A DNA stretch of 64,000 nucleotides. Source: JAVJSU01 sp040219275 (GTDB lineage: Bacteria; Chloroflexota; Anaerolineae; Aggregatilineales; Phototrophicaceae). Shown here piece by piece: positions 1 to 8,341 of the stretch (positions within the stretch are counted from its first letter, which is position 1; each line of letters opens with the position of its first letter). A model generated the notes under the pieces. That model was not told where the DNA came from. It saw only the letters and a list, made by a program, of their open reading frames with translations, and searched no databases. The stretch is from contig JAVJSU010000039.1 in the NCBI GenBank assembly GCA_040219275.1, forward strand, positions 124,001-188,000, given 5' to 3'. A program made the position numbers and the translations under genes.

Positions 1-961
1 CGTCGATGATTCGTGCGCGGAGTTCGGGGTTTTTCAAGCGTTCCATGAGCGCGTCATGCCCACCGTCGTGCGCCCACGGCGGTATAACAGAGTTTAAGCC
101 CGTTCCCGCCGCCGGATACGTGTACATATCCGCCGTGATGGTCAAGCCTTCCGCCTGTGCATCAGTAATCGTTTTGAGCACATAATCAAGTTTATGCCAA
201 TTGCGTTGACCCGCAATCTTGAGATGATAAATTTCACCACGTACTTTTGCCTGTCGCAAAATCGTCAGGAATTCCGCCAGACCATTTTCGATAGTGCCGC
301 TTTCGCTCCGCATATGGGAAATATACAGCCCGTCATACTCAGCGACAACCTCACACAGCGCGGTAATTTCCTCAGTCGTCGCATACGACCCCGGCGGATA
401 AATGAGGGCGGTAGACATCCCCACAGCGCCCTCTTCCATCGCCTGCCGGACTAGGGCTTTCATCTCATTTAGTTGTTCCGGCGTGGGCGCAACATCATCG
501 AAGCCCAAGACATAGGTTCGCACAGTTTCCGCGCCAATGAACGACGTGATGTTCGGCGATACACCACGATTTTGCAGAAACGCTAAATACTCGCCGAGTG
601 TGTCCCATTCAATCTCATATTGAATATCAGATTGCGTTTCTTTGATACGCTTTTTGAGGCGATCATTCAGCGGTCCCCATGAGGTCGCCTCGCCCATGAC
701 CTCTAGCGTCACACCTTGCCGGATGTCACTCTGTGCGCGTCCATCTTCGATTAAGGACTCGACTGCCCAACTCAACATATTGATGAATCCGGGCGCGACG
801 GCAAGTCCCTGCGCGTCAATTTCTAGCTTACCCGCATACTCATGCGCGTCTGTTATGGCGATGATCTTATCACCATCAACGATCACATCAGCAATAAACG
901 GCGTACCACCGCTACCGTCATAAATTGTCCCGTTACGGATCAGCAAATCACATGAGGGCAT
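1..961 (-). CDS. D-aminoacylase-type amidohydrolase (C-terminus beyond window)
   Basis: About 320 residues are visible, from an ATG at 961 preceded by AAAGGAGTG; the frame is open to base 1, so the C-terminal part lies outside the window. The N-terminal strand-rich segment (LLIRNGTIYDGSGGTPF) and the later YISHMRSES and IYHLKIAGQ motifs are those of N-acyl-D-amino-acid deacylases (COG3653), which hydrolyse N-acylated D-amino acids. The residues HMR.E and HLK normally supply metal ligands. Oddly, the first metal motif of the superfamily (HxH after APGF-D) is absent: the sequence reads APGFINMLSWAVESL, and the usual GNCG bridge region reads GEATS. This suggests a divergent subfamily with altered metal binding. 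Family assignment is secure; substrate is not. It lies 55 bp downstream of the small gene at 1017-1454 on the same strand. Confidence 0.85.
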   Translation of the reverse strand, partial: MPSCDLLIRNGTIYDGSGGTPFIADVIVDGDKIIAITDAHEYAGKLEIDAQGLAVAPGFINMLSWAVESLIEDGRAQSDIRQGVTLEVMGEATSWGPLNDRLKKRIKETQSDIQYEIEWDTLGEYLAFLQNRGVSPNITSFIGAETVRTYVLGFDDVAPTPEQLNEMKALVRQAMEEGAVGMSTALIYPPGSYATTEEITALCEVVAEYDGLYISHMRSESGTIENGLAEFLTILRQAKVRGEIYHLKIAGQRNWHKLDYVLKTITDAQAEGLTITADMYTYPAAGTGLNSVIPPWAHDGGHDALMERLKNPELRARIID

Positions 962-1016
962 AGTGGGTAACACTCCTTTGTTGAAGGTAATAGAAAAGTC
1001 AAACTATTTTTCGAGC

Positions 1017-1454
1017 CTAACGATCTTCGATTATATCTTCACTCACTTCCCAATGGCATTCCTCAGCAATGATGAGTAGTTTTGATCCACGTAGATCCGA
1101 AACTACATATTCATCACGATCATCAGGAGTAGAACCCGAAGTAAAGAAGTTAAAATGGACTTTATCGTCGAATACACTTGCATGTAATTTAAAGATGATG
1201 CTAGCCTCATAATTGATAGGGTCGTTCAATGTGAGATGATCAACGCCTATAAAGCTGAGAACCACCCGCGCCCATTTGTTTTCTTTACGACTTAAATCAT
1301 AAAAACCGAGCACTACTTCGAGCTTTTTCTTTGCATGTTTCTCAGCCCTAAATATGTGATACGTAACTGAATATACAATGGCATCATGGAAGGTTCCGAA
1401 ACGATCACGGAATGATTGCAACATTTCTTTGCTCAGTGTGCCTGTATCATCCAT
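1017..1454 (-). CDS. hypothetical protein, 145 aa
   Basis: I do not recognise this protein. It begins MDDTGTLSKEMLQSFRDRFGTFHDAIVYSV and looks soluble and mixed alpha/beta, with no signal peptide or membrane segment. The patterns FHDAIVYSVTYHI and KLEVVLGFYDLSR recall small immunity- or DUF-type domains that start with an F.D..I... strand, but this is only an impression. The ATG at 1454 is preferred over an in-frame upstream start at 1541. It has a GAGAGG seven bases upstream, and the upstream extension would be encoded by a duplicated piece of the neighbouring kinase gene's 3' end (see the 27-bp repeat at 1507-1560). It sits 89 bp downstream of the histidine kinase. Confidence 0.6.
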   Translation of the reverse strand: MDDTGTLSKEMLQSFRDRFGTFHDAIVYSVTYHIFRAEKHAKKKLEVVLGFYDLSRKENKWARVVLSFIGVDHLTLNDPINYEASIIFKLHASVFDDKVHFNFFTSGSTPDDRDEYVVSDLRGSKLLIIAEECHWEVSEDIIEDR

Positions 1455-1506
1455 TGAGTGCCTCTCTATTCCGTACTTACTCAAATTCACCAGCGAAATG
1501 CCATAA

Positions 1507-1560
1507 ACTGACAAGCCTACCCTTGCACTATAGACTGACAAACCTACCCTTGCACTGTAG
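1507..1560. repeat. 27-bp tandem duplication spanning a kinase stop codon
   Basis: Two adjacent 27-nt units, 1507-1533 and 1534-1560, are identical at 25 of 27 positions (unit core ACAA/GCCTACCCTTGCACT). The right-hand unit contains the last codons and the stop of the histidine kinase at 1544-3040; the left-hand unit is an extra copy just downstream. A short local duplication is the simplest explanation. Confidence 0.85.
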
Positions 1561-3040
1561 ATGGACTCCCGTTGACGATCACAGGTTCAGGCAATTTTTC
1601 GATCTGCTGTTGAATGTAAGGCAACTGAACGGTAAACGTCGTGCCTTCACCCACAACACCGCTACTCTGCACCGAAATGCGTCCGTCGTGCGCTTCAATG
1701 ATCGCCTTACTAATCGCCAGACCTAATCCCGCCCCGCCCCTGTCACGGCTACGGGAACGATCTGCACGATAGAAACGATCAAACACAAATGGCAAATGCT
1801 CCACTGCAATGCCGCTTCCTGTGTCGCCAATCGAAATGCACACATGTCCCTCGTCTCGCCATGTAGATAGGGTAATTTTGCCGCCATCGGGTGTGTGGTT
1901 AAGCGCATTCTTGACAATGTTATTCAATACCTGATAAATACGGGTTTCATCGCCACGTACGCTCAAACTTGCGGCGAGTTGCGTCTCGATTTGAATACTT
2001 TGCGCTTCGGCGATGGGTGAAAATGTCAGGGCGATGCGCTCAACTAGCGCGGTCATATTCAGCGGCATCATGCGGAGCGGTAGCTTCCGTGCTTCTGCCT
2101 GCGACAGTTCGTGCAAGTCGTTAACAAGGCGGCTTAACGTGCGCGTCTGGTCGTAGAGCGCGGCAACTTCCGTTTTTGTGAGCGGATACACGTCATCCAG
2201 AATAGCGCGTAAATTTCCCTGTAATACGGTCAGTGGGGTACGTAATTCGTGGGCAACATCGGCAACCAGATTGCGCCGTAACCCTTCCGCTTGCTCAAGA
2301 TCAGATGCCATTTGGTTAAAGGCGGTAGCGAGGCGCTTAACTTCCGTACTGCCATTCACATCCACACGACTACTCAAATTGCGGGAACCAATTGCCTGTG
2401 CCGCCTCAGCAAGATGACGTAGTGGCGCGGTAAGCGTTCGTCCCATCAAAATCCCGAAAAGCAAACCAACAATCCCGCCGGAAATCGCCAATCTCCACCA
2501 GGACTCTTTAAGCCACTCGCCGAAAATACCGGCAACATCAACGGTAAAGAAAACCCCTTCGACATAACGGGCAATCACGCGCAATTGCCCGACGACCTCA
2601 CCTTCGATTTCAATATCGAAGATTTCGTCGAAGTTTGCGCCCCGATAATCCGCCATCTCTTCTTCGGAAGCGTGCGCGTCAAAGACGACCTCACCAGTTT
2701 GATCCATAAAAGAAAACGTGATAATTCCGTAATCATTAGGCTGGTAGATACTCTGTATACCGGAAAGCACCGACGGTACATTCTCCCATGTCCCAGCCGA
2801 CTCATAATATGCCTTCAAGTTATCGACAGGTCCGCCTTCTACCAGAAATTCTCCACGAAAATCCACATCTTTTTCTTCAACATACAGGACGAGCACGCTA
2901 ATCAGCGACGTAATCATCGCACCGATCATCACCACAATCGCAAATGCAAAGATCAACCGGATCCATAAACTATTCGTCCAGTTTTTCATACCTTCGCGTG
3001 TGATCTGTGGTCTGGAAAATTTGATTCGCCTCAGCATCAT
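1544..3040 (-). CDS. sensor histidine kinase (HAMP-HisKA-HATPase)
   Basis: This 498-residue membrane sensor kinase autophosphorylates and passes the phosphate to the response regulator encoded just upstream. A first membrane segment (about 28-53) is followed by an extracytoplasmic sensor of roughly 130 residues, a second membrane segment (about 185-201) and HAMP. The H-box is DVAHELRTP (His264), the N-box VLNNIVKNALN (about 371-381), and the ATP lid glycines are GDTGSGI (405-411) and GGAGLGL (435-441). The catalytic set is complete. Its ATG overlaps the TGA of the regulator gene by four bases, so translation is coupled. An internal Met18 is a possible alternative start. The final codons lie inside a 27-bp tandem duplication. 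The signal sensed cannot be told from sequence. Confidence 0.93.
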   Translation of the reverse strand: MMLRRIKFSRPQITREGMKNWTNSLWIRLIFAFAIVVMIGAMITSLISVLVLYVEEKDVDFRGEFLVEGGPVDNLKAYYESAGTWENVPSVLSGIQSIYQPNDYGIITFSFMDQTGEVVFDAHASEEEMADYRGANFDEIFDIEIEGEVVGQLRVIARYVEGVFFTVDVAGIFGEWLKESWWRLAISGGIVGLLFGILMGRTLTAPLRHLAEAAQAIGSRNLSSRVDVNGSTEVKRLATAFNQMASDLEQAEGLRRNLVADVAHELRTPLTVLQGNLRAILDDVYPLTKTEVAALYDQTRTLSRLVNDLHELSQAEARKLPLRMMPLNMTALVERIALTFSPIAEAQSIQIETQLAASLSVRGDETRIYQVLNNIVKNALNHTPDGGKITLSTWRDEGHVCISIGDTGSGIAVEHLPFVFDRFYRADRSRSRDRGGAGLGLAISKAIIEAHDGRISVQSSGVVGEGTTFTVQLPYIQQQIEKLPEPVIVNGSPSTVQG

Positions 3041-3756
3041 ATGATTACATCCCCGCCCAACCGATAGCCCACGCCATAAACCGTTTGAATATACAGCGGT
3101 TGTTTAGGATCAGGCTCAACTTTTTTACGCAAATTCTTGATGTGACTATCTAAGGAACGTTCGAGGCTTTCATACCCATAACCGAGACTTTGCTCGATCA
3201 ACTCGGCGCGGGTGAAGGCATAACCGGGGTTTTGCATCATCGCACGGAGCAATTCAAATTCTGTGGGCGTGAGGTCTACGGGTTTGCCGTCCATCATAAC
3301 TTCACGTCGATACAAGTCCATCCGAAGCCGATCAATCTGCAACACCTGATCGCGCTCCGATTGTGAGCCATTAACCCGCCGCAAGACAGACCGCACGCGT
3401 GCGACGACTTCTCTCGGATTGAACGGTTTGGTCACATAATCATCTGCGCCCAATTCTAGACCAATGATTTTATCCGTATCTTCAACACGGGCAGTTAACA
3501 TAATAATCGGAATCGCTTCCAGCGAGTTATCCCGGCGCATGATACGCGTTACATCCCACCCATCCCGATCCGGCAACATCAAATCCAGCACCACCAGATT
3601 CGGACGCTCCCGCCGGACGGTATGAAGCGCGGTTTCGCCGTCATAAGCCACCAACACTTGAAATCCAGCCTGCTCTAAATAAGCACGCACGAGCCGGACA
3701 ATCTCTTTATCATCGTCGACAACCAGAATGCGCTGGCTAGCGGACAATACTGGCAT
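3037..3756 (-). CDS. OmpR-family response regulator
   Basis: A 239-residue two-domain regulator. The receiver domain (about 9-125) has the acidic pair VVDDD (14-16), phospho-acceptor Asp58 in VVLDLMLPD, Thr88 in MLTAR and Lys110 in VTKPF. A winged-helix DNA-binding domain (about 135-235) follows, ending YIQTVYGVGYRLG as in OmpR/PhoB proteins. It heads a two-gene unit with the kinase at 1544-3040 (4-base overlap). The 121 bp in front of it contains a perfect 14-bp palindrome at 3781-3794 that could be an operator. All key phosphotransfer residues are present. Confidence 0.95.
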   Translation of the reverse strand: MPVLSASQRILVVDDDKEIVRLVRAYLEQAGFQVLVAYDGETALHTVRRERPNLVVLDLMLPDRDGWDVTRIMRRDNSLEAIPIIMLTARVEDTDKIIGLELGADDYVTKPFNPREVVARVRSVLRRVNGSQSERDQVLQIDRLRMDLYRREVMMDGKPVDLTPTEFELLRAMMQNPGYAFTRAELIEQSLGYGYESLERSLDSHIKNLRKKVEPDPKQPLYIQTVYGVGYRLGGDVII

Positions 3757-3780
3757 GATAATTTCACCTGTTTCAACATC

Positions 3781-3794
3781 TAATTACGTAATTA
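3781..3794. promoter_or_regulatory. perfect 14-bp palindrome upstream of the response regulator
   Basis: TAATTACGTAATTA is its own reverse complement. It sits 25 bp before the start codon of the regulator gene at 3037-3756, inside the 121-bp gap separating the two two-component units. Position and symmetry suit a dimeric DNA-binding protein, possibly the regulator itself. The AT-rich composition means chance is not excluded. Confidence 0.4.
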
Positions 3795-3877
3795 TCATTC
3801 ATTATACGGTGGAAATATGGAGAAGTCGTGGAGAAATCATGAATTACATCTATGCGTTTGAAATTACAACACGTCGC

Positions 3878-5578
3878 TTACACGGATTGCGGTAAGCTCA
3901 GTGTAAATCGTGTTCCAGGTGACGTATTGGCAACGCTAATCTGCCCACGATGCGCCTCCACCACGCCACGCACAATCGCCAAACCCAGCCCACTTCCGGT
4001 AAAATTCACCGCATTCCGGCACCGATGAAAACGGCTAAAAATCAGGTCAAGTTCATCAATCGGTATGCCAATCCCCTGATCCTGAATATAGACTTCCACC
4101 TGATTGTCGTGGGTCGCCATCTCAACCCGTACCGTCTCGCCAATCGGGGTAAACTTGATGGCATTATCCATCAAATTACTAAGCGCACTGCGGAGTTGTT
4201 GTTCATTGCCATACACGGTGACTGCACCATCCGGCAAGCAGAGTTCAAAATTGATATTCGCCTGCTCGGAGCGGGACGCGTAAAGTTCACTAATTTCCTG
4301 CACCATCACTTTAAACGGCAGTGGCTTATGTGGCGCGGCGGAAAGTCCGGATTCGATGCGTGATAGATCAAGTAGGCTATCGGTGAGTGTTTCCAGACGT
4401 TTAAGTTGTTTACGGGCGCGTTGAATATAAGTTGCACGCGTTTCTGCATCCATTTCATCAAGCGCCAATTCAAGATTAGTATTCAAGGCAGTAATCGGTG
4501 TGTGCAATTCATGCGCGGCATCCGCCACAAAGCGCCGTAACGTTACCACGATATTTTCAATCCGTTGCGCCATCTCGTTGAACGAATTCGCCAGCAGACC
4601 GAGTTCATCTTTCCGTACAAGATCGGAACGCACCGAAAGATCGCCCTTTGCCATCGCGCCCGTGGTTTCCGTTAAAGAAGAAAGTGGCAACGTAATCCGC
4701 AAACTGACGCTCCATCCGGCAACACCTGCCACCATCATCGCCGTGACACTCGCAATCGCTAATCCACTTGCCACGCGGCTTACAATTTGACGACCATATG
4801 CTGGTCCGTCAGAGAGTTCAAGCGTGCCGATAAAATCGCCATTCTCGTCGATTAATTCACGCGTCACAAATTGATAAGAGCGTTGGCGATATTCGGCAAC
4901 TTCCTCGCTTAAGCCAAAGCCATAAAGTGTGCCCGTTGCAGGGACATTATACGTATATTCGGACTCGCCTTCCTCAGGCTTAGTACTATTCGACTCTGTC
5001 ACCGGTACGATTCCCGCCGGTGACGAGCGCACAAAATCTAGGGTAATTACCGGCGTGTAGAGTTCCGTCGAGGGGTCTCCATTCTGGCTACTCATCGAGA
5101 TACCGATGGGCATTTCTATACTGGTACGAAATCGTTGTAAATCGACGTAATCTTCCGGCGTGAGGTAATAGAAAAAATCTAGGTCCTCTGCACCAGCGGA
5201 AGTCTCCGTTAGATCATTTGCCGTTTGGGGTTGCGCCGAAATCGACACATTATTGCGAACATTGGGGATGCCGGAATCGGCAATAACTTCGCCATCAGGT
5301 TCTAATAAGCGTATCCGAACCTGAGACAAAAATGAATAACTCGCAATGTGGGATTCAATAATCGGGCGCGGGGCATTGTCAATTATCATTTGCCGGACAG
5401 CGGTATTGATGGTTTCTGCATTGCCGTCCAGATAGCCGATTTCGCGCTGTTCATAATAGGTACGGAGCGTAATGAGGAGCACCAAACCGAGTGCCAGCGT
5501 GGACAATAATGCGATTGCCGCGTAACTTAGCGGGAGTTGCCAGCGAATTGATCGTGGTCGCATGACGAACCTCAACAT
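3878..5578 (-). CDS. sensor histidine kinase with large extracytoplasmic domain
   Basis: A 566-residue sensor kinase. Membrane segments at about 17-40 and 270-290 flank an unusually large sensor region of some 225 residues, followed by HAMP and HisKA. The H-box is AAHELHTPI (His356), with His where most kinases have Arg (HELRTP). The N-box is NLMDNAIKF (468-476), and the lid motifs are DQGIGI (500-505) and GSGLGL (528-533). All catalytic residues are present. The gene starts three bases after the stop of its partner regulator at 5582-6310, so the two form one transcription unit. The ligand is unknown; the sensor region shows no domain I can name. Confidence 0.93.
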   Translation of the reverse strand: MLRFVMRPRSIRWQLPLSYAAIALLSTLALGLVLLITLRTYYEQREIGYLDGNAETINTAVRQMIIDNAPRPIIESHIASYSFLSQVRIRLLEPDGEVIADSGIPNVRNNVSISAQPQTANDLTETSAGAEDLDFFYYLTPEDYVDLQRFRTSIEMPIGISMSSQNGDPSTELYTPVITLDFVRSSPAGIVPVTESNSTKPEEGESEYTYNVPATGTLYGFGLSEEVAEYRQRSYQFVTRELIDENGDFIGTLELSDGPAYGRQIVSRVASGLAIASVTAMMVAGVAGWSVSLRITLPLSSLTETTGAMAKGDLSVRSDLVRKDELGLLANSFNEMAQRIENIVVTLRRFVADAAHELHTPITALNTNLELALDEMDAETRATYIQRARKQLKRLETLTDSLLDLSRIESGLSAAPHKPLPFKVMVQEISELYASRSEQANINFELCLPDGAVTVYGNEQQLRSALSNLMDNAIKFTPIGETVRVEMATHDNQVEVYIQDQGIGIPIDELDLIFSRFHRCRNAVNFTGSGLGLAIVRGVVEAHRGQISVANTSPGTRFTLSLPQSV

Positions 5579-5581
5579 TTC

Positions 5582-6310
5582 TTAACTCGTTAGTCGATAG
5601 CCAATCCCCGGTACGGTCAATATTAACGTGGGCGCACTGGGATCCATCTCAATTTTTTCACGCAATCGCCAGATATTCACATTGACGATACTTTCATTTT
5701 CAACCGAGGCATCATGCCCCCAGACAGAATCAAGGATTTGTGCACGGGTGAGCACCTGCCCCGGATTTCTCGATAGGTAAACCAGCAGACGAAATTCAGT
5801 CGGAGTGAGTGCGATAGGGCGTTCACCCCGCTTCACCTGCCCACGACTCCGATCAATCACCAGATCACCGATATATAGTAATTCCGCATTTGTGAAAGAT
5901 AATTCGCCATAAGCACGCCGCAGGAGCGCCCGAATGCGTGAGAGCAATTCACGTAATCCAAAAGGCTTGGTGACATAATCATCCGCGCCCATTTCTAAAC
6001 CGAGCACTTTGTCCATCTCGTCGCGTTGCACGGTCAGCATGAGCACGGGCTGATGCGAGCCTTGCTGACGAAGTTGACGACAAAAATCTAATCCAGAACC
6101 ATCGGGCAAGCGCACATCAAGGATAATGAGGTGGGGACTATGCTCACGCGCATAGCGAATGCCATCCTTGCCCTGATTTTTCCACACGACGGCATAATCT
6201 TCGCGTTGTAATCCATCACGTAAACTATGTGCGACATCGGGATCGTCCTCAATCAACAGGATGTTCGTGCGCTGATTCATCATATCGCCCTTCGTGACAT
6301 CATCTATCAT
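5582..6310 (-). CDS. OmpR-family response regulator
   Basis: A 242-residue regulator. The receiver domain has the acidic cluster LLIEDDPD (18-25), phospho-acceptor Asp65 in LIILDVRLPD, Thr93 in MLTVQ and Lys115 in VTKPFG. The C-terminal winged helix ends ILTVPGIGYRL. It is the first gene of a pair with the kinase at 3878-5578 (three-base gap). Start choice is open: the ATG at 6310 has AGAAGG about 11 bases upstream, and a downstream ATG-ATG at 6280/6277 follows AAGGGCG; the shorter form would remove about ten non-conserved residues. Confidence 0.93.
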   Translation of the reverse strand: MIDDVTKGDMMNQRTNILLIEDDPDVAHSLRDGLQREDYAVVWKNQGKDGIRYAREHSPHLIILDVRLPDGSGLDFCRQLRQQGSHQPVLMLTVQRDEMDKVLGLEMGADDYVTKPFGLRELLSRIRALLRRAYGELSFTNAELLYIGDLVIDRSRGQVKRGERPIALTPTEFRLLVYLSRNPGQVLTRAQILDSVWGHDASVENESIVNVNIWRLREKIEMDPSAPTLILTVPGIGYRLTS

Positions 6311-6401
6311 GAGATTTTTACCTTCTTATTGATAGTTTAACATAGTATTTTAAATTTCTATAACGCTCTAAAAATATTGATTTTGCCGGAGAGCAGATAT
6401 G

Positions 6402-6446
6402 AAAAGCGACTCCAGGTGCAGAGACATCCGCATTGAAGTCGCTTTT
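6402..6446 (-). terminator. candidate terminator of the 6515-8341 gene
   Basis: AAAAGCGACT (6402-6411) and AGTCGCTTTT (6437-6446) form a perfect 10-bp stem with a 25-nt loop. Read on the minus strand it lies about 70 bp past the stop of the substrate-binding protein gene and ends in TTTT. The loop is longer than usual, so confidence is moderate. Confidence 0.5.
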
Positions 6447-6514
6447 AGAAATTGCCTTACCGCAGTGTAATTCGCTAGTTATTCCCGCGTTCTACTGCTT
6501 ATTGAATCAACACC

Positions 6515-8341
6515 CTATTCGTTCACGACCCACGCGTCAACATTCCAATCGCCAAATGATGGATATGGGGCAAATCCCTCCACATTCGGCGCGGCGGCAT
6601 ACACCGTGTTCAGCGCGTAGAGCCACACATAGGGTTGTTCTTCCCACATAATCTCTTGCATTTCGTAAGCAATCGCTTGTTGCTCCGCAACATCACAACC
6701 GACTACTTGATTGACCATTTCACCCAATTCTTCAAAACGTTCATTATACCATGACGTATAGTTGAATCCGGCGCTCCCTGTATCATCTACAAGGTCATTT
6801 TGTGCACCAAAGAAATTGCGTTGGTCAGGATCAAACGGTAAACCACCACGCCAGCCAGCAATCGCGGCATCAAAGACCTGTGCACCGAGTCGATTATCAT
6901 AGAGGGTATTGAAATCAAGCGATTGTACATTGACCTCAATCCCCAATCGGGCGAGTTGTGCCTGAACAAGGATTGCCACATCGTTACGCGGACCACCCGG
7001 ATTATCAAGCTGGAAGACAAAGGGTGTGCCTTCATCTGCGTACAAACATCCCTGGCAAGTCCGCAGACCATCACCGCCATCTACGATTGGATCACCCGTA
7101 GAAACAAAACCCGCCTCATCTAGCAATGCGCGGGCGGCATCGACATCATAAGGGCGACGTTCGAGTGTGGGATGAATGGTAAACGCAGTTGGGATTGTGC
7201 CGGAGACCATCGGTGTCGCATCTCCACTCAACGCGCCGTTGATAATTTCATCGATGTTGATCGCGTATTGAATCGCCTGGCGCACACGCACATCACCAAA
7301 GAGCGGATGATTCCCCTGATCCAGTGGCAGATTGTCTGCACCTGGAAGCCCGGTTACATCTTCCAATCCATTGACCGGATTAGATGGGTCAGCATGATTA
7401 AGTGCCATGTAATGCCAGATGCGTCCCGGAGACTCGAAGTATTGGAAACCTTGCGCCTGTGCATCTCGCAATGTGCCAAAGTTTGCCGTTGGCTCAAACA
7501 CCAGATTCGGCTCACCTTCTTGACCACTTAAGAAGCGCTCTACCAGGACGGTTTCATCAAGCACATCCACATACACCCAACCTTCGGGGATGGTATATTC
7601 CCCATTATTATCCCAGTAATCTGGATTAGCACTTAACAAAATCGCAGTGCCTGGATCAGCACGGAAAAAATTGAAGGGACCGGAGGTAACCGTAGGATCA
7701 GTATCGAACGGATGACCCACCAACTGACCCCAGTCATAGTCGATTGTGTTTTCCGATGAATAGTTATAGGCATGTGCCGGCAAAGCATTAAATGCGAGCG
7801 TACTCAGTGCATTGCAGGTCGCTTCACGCATCGTGAAAGCGATGGTATAGTCATCCACGATCTCCGCGTTGACAACATCCCGCTGGATGAGTGAATAGCT
7901 ACTACTCATACCAACCGCTTCACCATTTTGCGTTGCGTCCCATGCGAAGTAAAAATCTTCCGCGGTGATCGGCTGACCATCCGTCCAGAAGGCATCCTCA
8001 CGCAAAGTAAACGTGTAAACGGTGCCATCGTCTGAAATAGACCATCCGTTAGCGACCTGCCCTTGCCCCTGTAAATCCGGCGAATAATTTTGTGTAACCG
8101 GATCAAGTGCTAAGAGACTGGGCCAAATGAGACTACCGGGATCAGAACAATCCACGCCATCACAACGAATCCAGACCAGTGAGCCTAAGTTGGCAGAGCC
8201 GCGTGTATTACCGCGAATCACCGCGCCACCTTCGCCGGGTCCGGGCACTTCATCATCCTGAGCACCCACAGTGGTGGCACCCAGAGCAACAATTAGCCCC
8301 ATAACAATACTTAGAATCAGAAAACGGGTTAGATTTTTCAT
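6515..8341 (-). CDS. ABC transporter substrate-binding protein, family 5 (peptide/nickel type)
   Basis: A 608-residue secreted solute-binding protein of the SBP_bac_5 family, which captures oligopeptides or similar ligands for an ABC importer. The start at 8341 is fixed by AGGAGG five bases upstream and by the signal peptide that follows at once (MKNLTRFLILSIVMGLIVAL). Cleavage is predicted after VGA, leaving QDDEV; there is no lipobox Cys. Family features include YTFTLREDAFWTDGQPITAEDF and the FGDVRVRQAIQYAINIDEI helix. No permease or ATPase gene is adjacent, so this is an orphan that must work with a transporter encoded elsewhere. The two regulator/kinase pairs lie just downstream on the same strand, but a likely terminator separates them. 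Confidence 0.92.
   Translation of the reverse strand: MKNLTRFLILSIVMGLIVALGATTVGAQDDEVPGPGEGGAVIRGNTRGSANLGSLVWIRCDGVDCSDPGSLIWPSLLALDPVTQNYSPDLQGQGQVANGWSISDDGTVYTFTLREDAFWTDGQPITAEDFYFAWDATQNGEAVGMSSSYSLIQRDVVNAEIVDDYTIAFTMREATCNALSTLAFNALPAHAYNYSSENTIDYDWGQLVGHPFDTDPTVTSGPFNFFRADPGTAILLSANPDYWDNNGEYTIPEGWVYVDVLDETVLVERFLSGQEGEPNLVFEPTANFGTLRDAQAQGFQYFESPGRIWHYMALNHADPSNPVNGLEDVTGLPGADNLPLDQGNHPLFGDVRVRQAIQYAINIDEIINGALSGDATPMVSGTIPTAFTIHPTLERRPYDVDAARALLDEAGFVSTGDPIVDGGDGLRTCQGCLYADEGTPFVFQLDNPGGPRNDVAILVQAQLARLGIEVNVQSLDFNTLYDNRLGAQVFDAAIAGWRGGLPFDPDQRNFFGAQNDLVDDTGSAGFNYTSWYNERFEELGEMVNQVVGCDVAEQQAIAYEMQEIMWEEQPYVWLYALNTVYAAAPNVEGFAPYPSFGDWNVDAWVVNE

Noticed and set aside
2585..2968. 127-residue plus-strand frame
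   Set aside because: Antisense to the sensor domain of the histidine kinase, with no support of its own.
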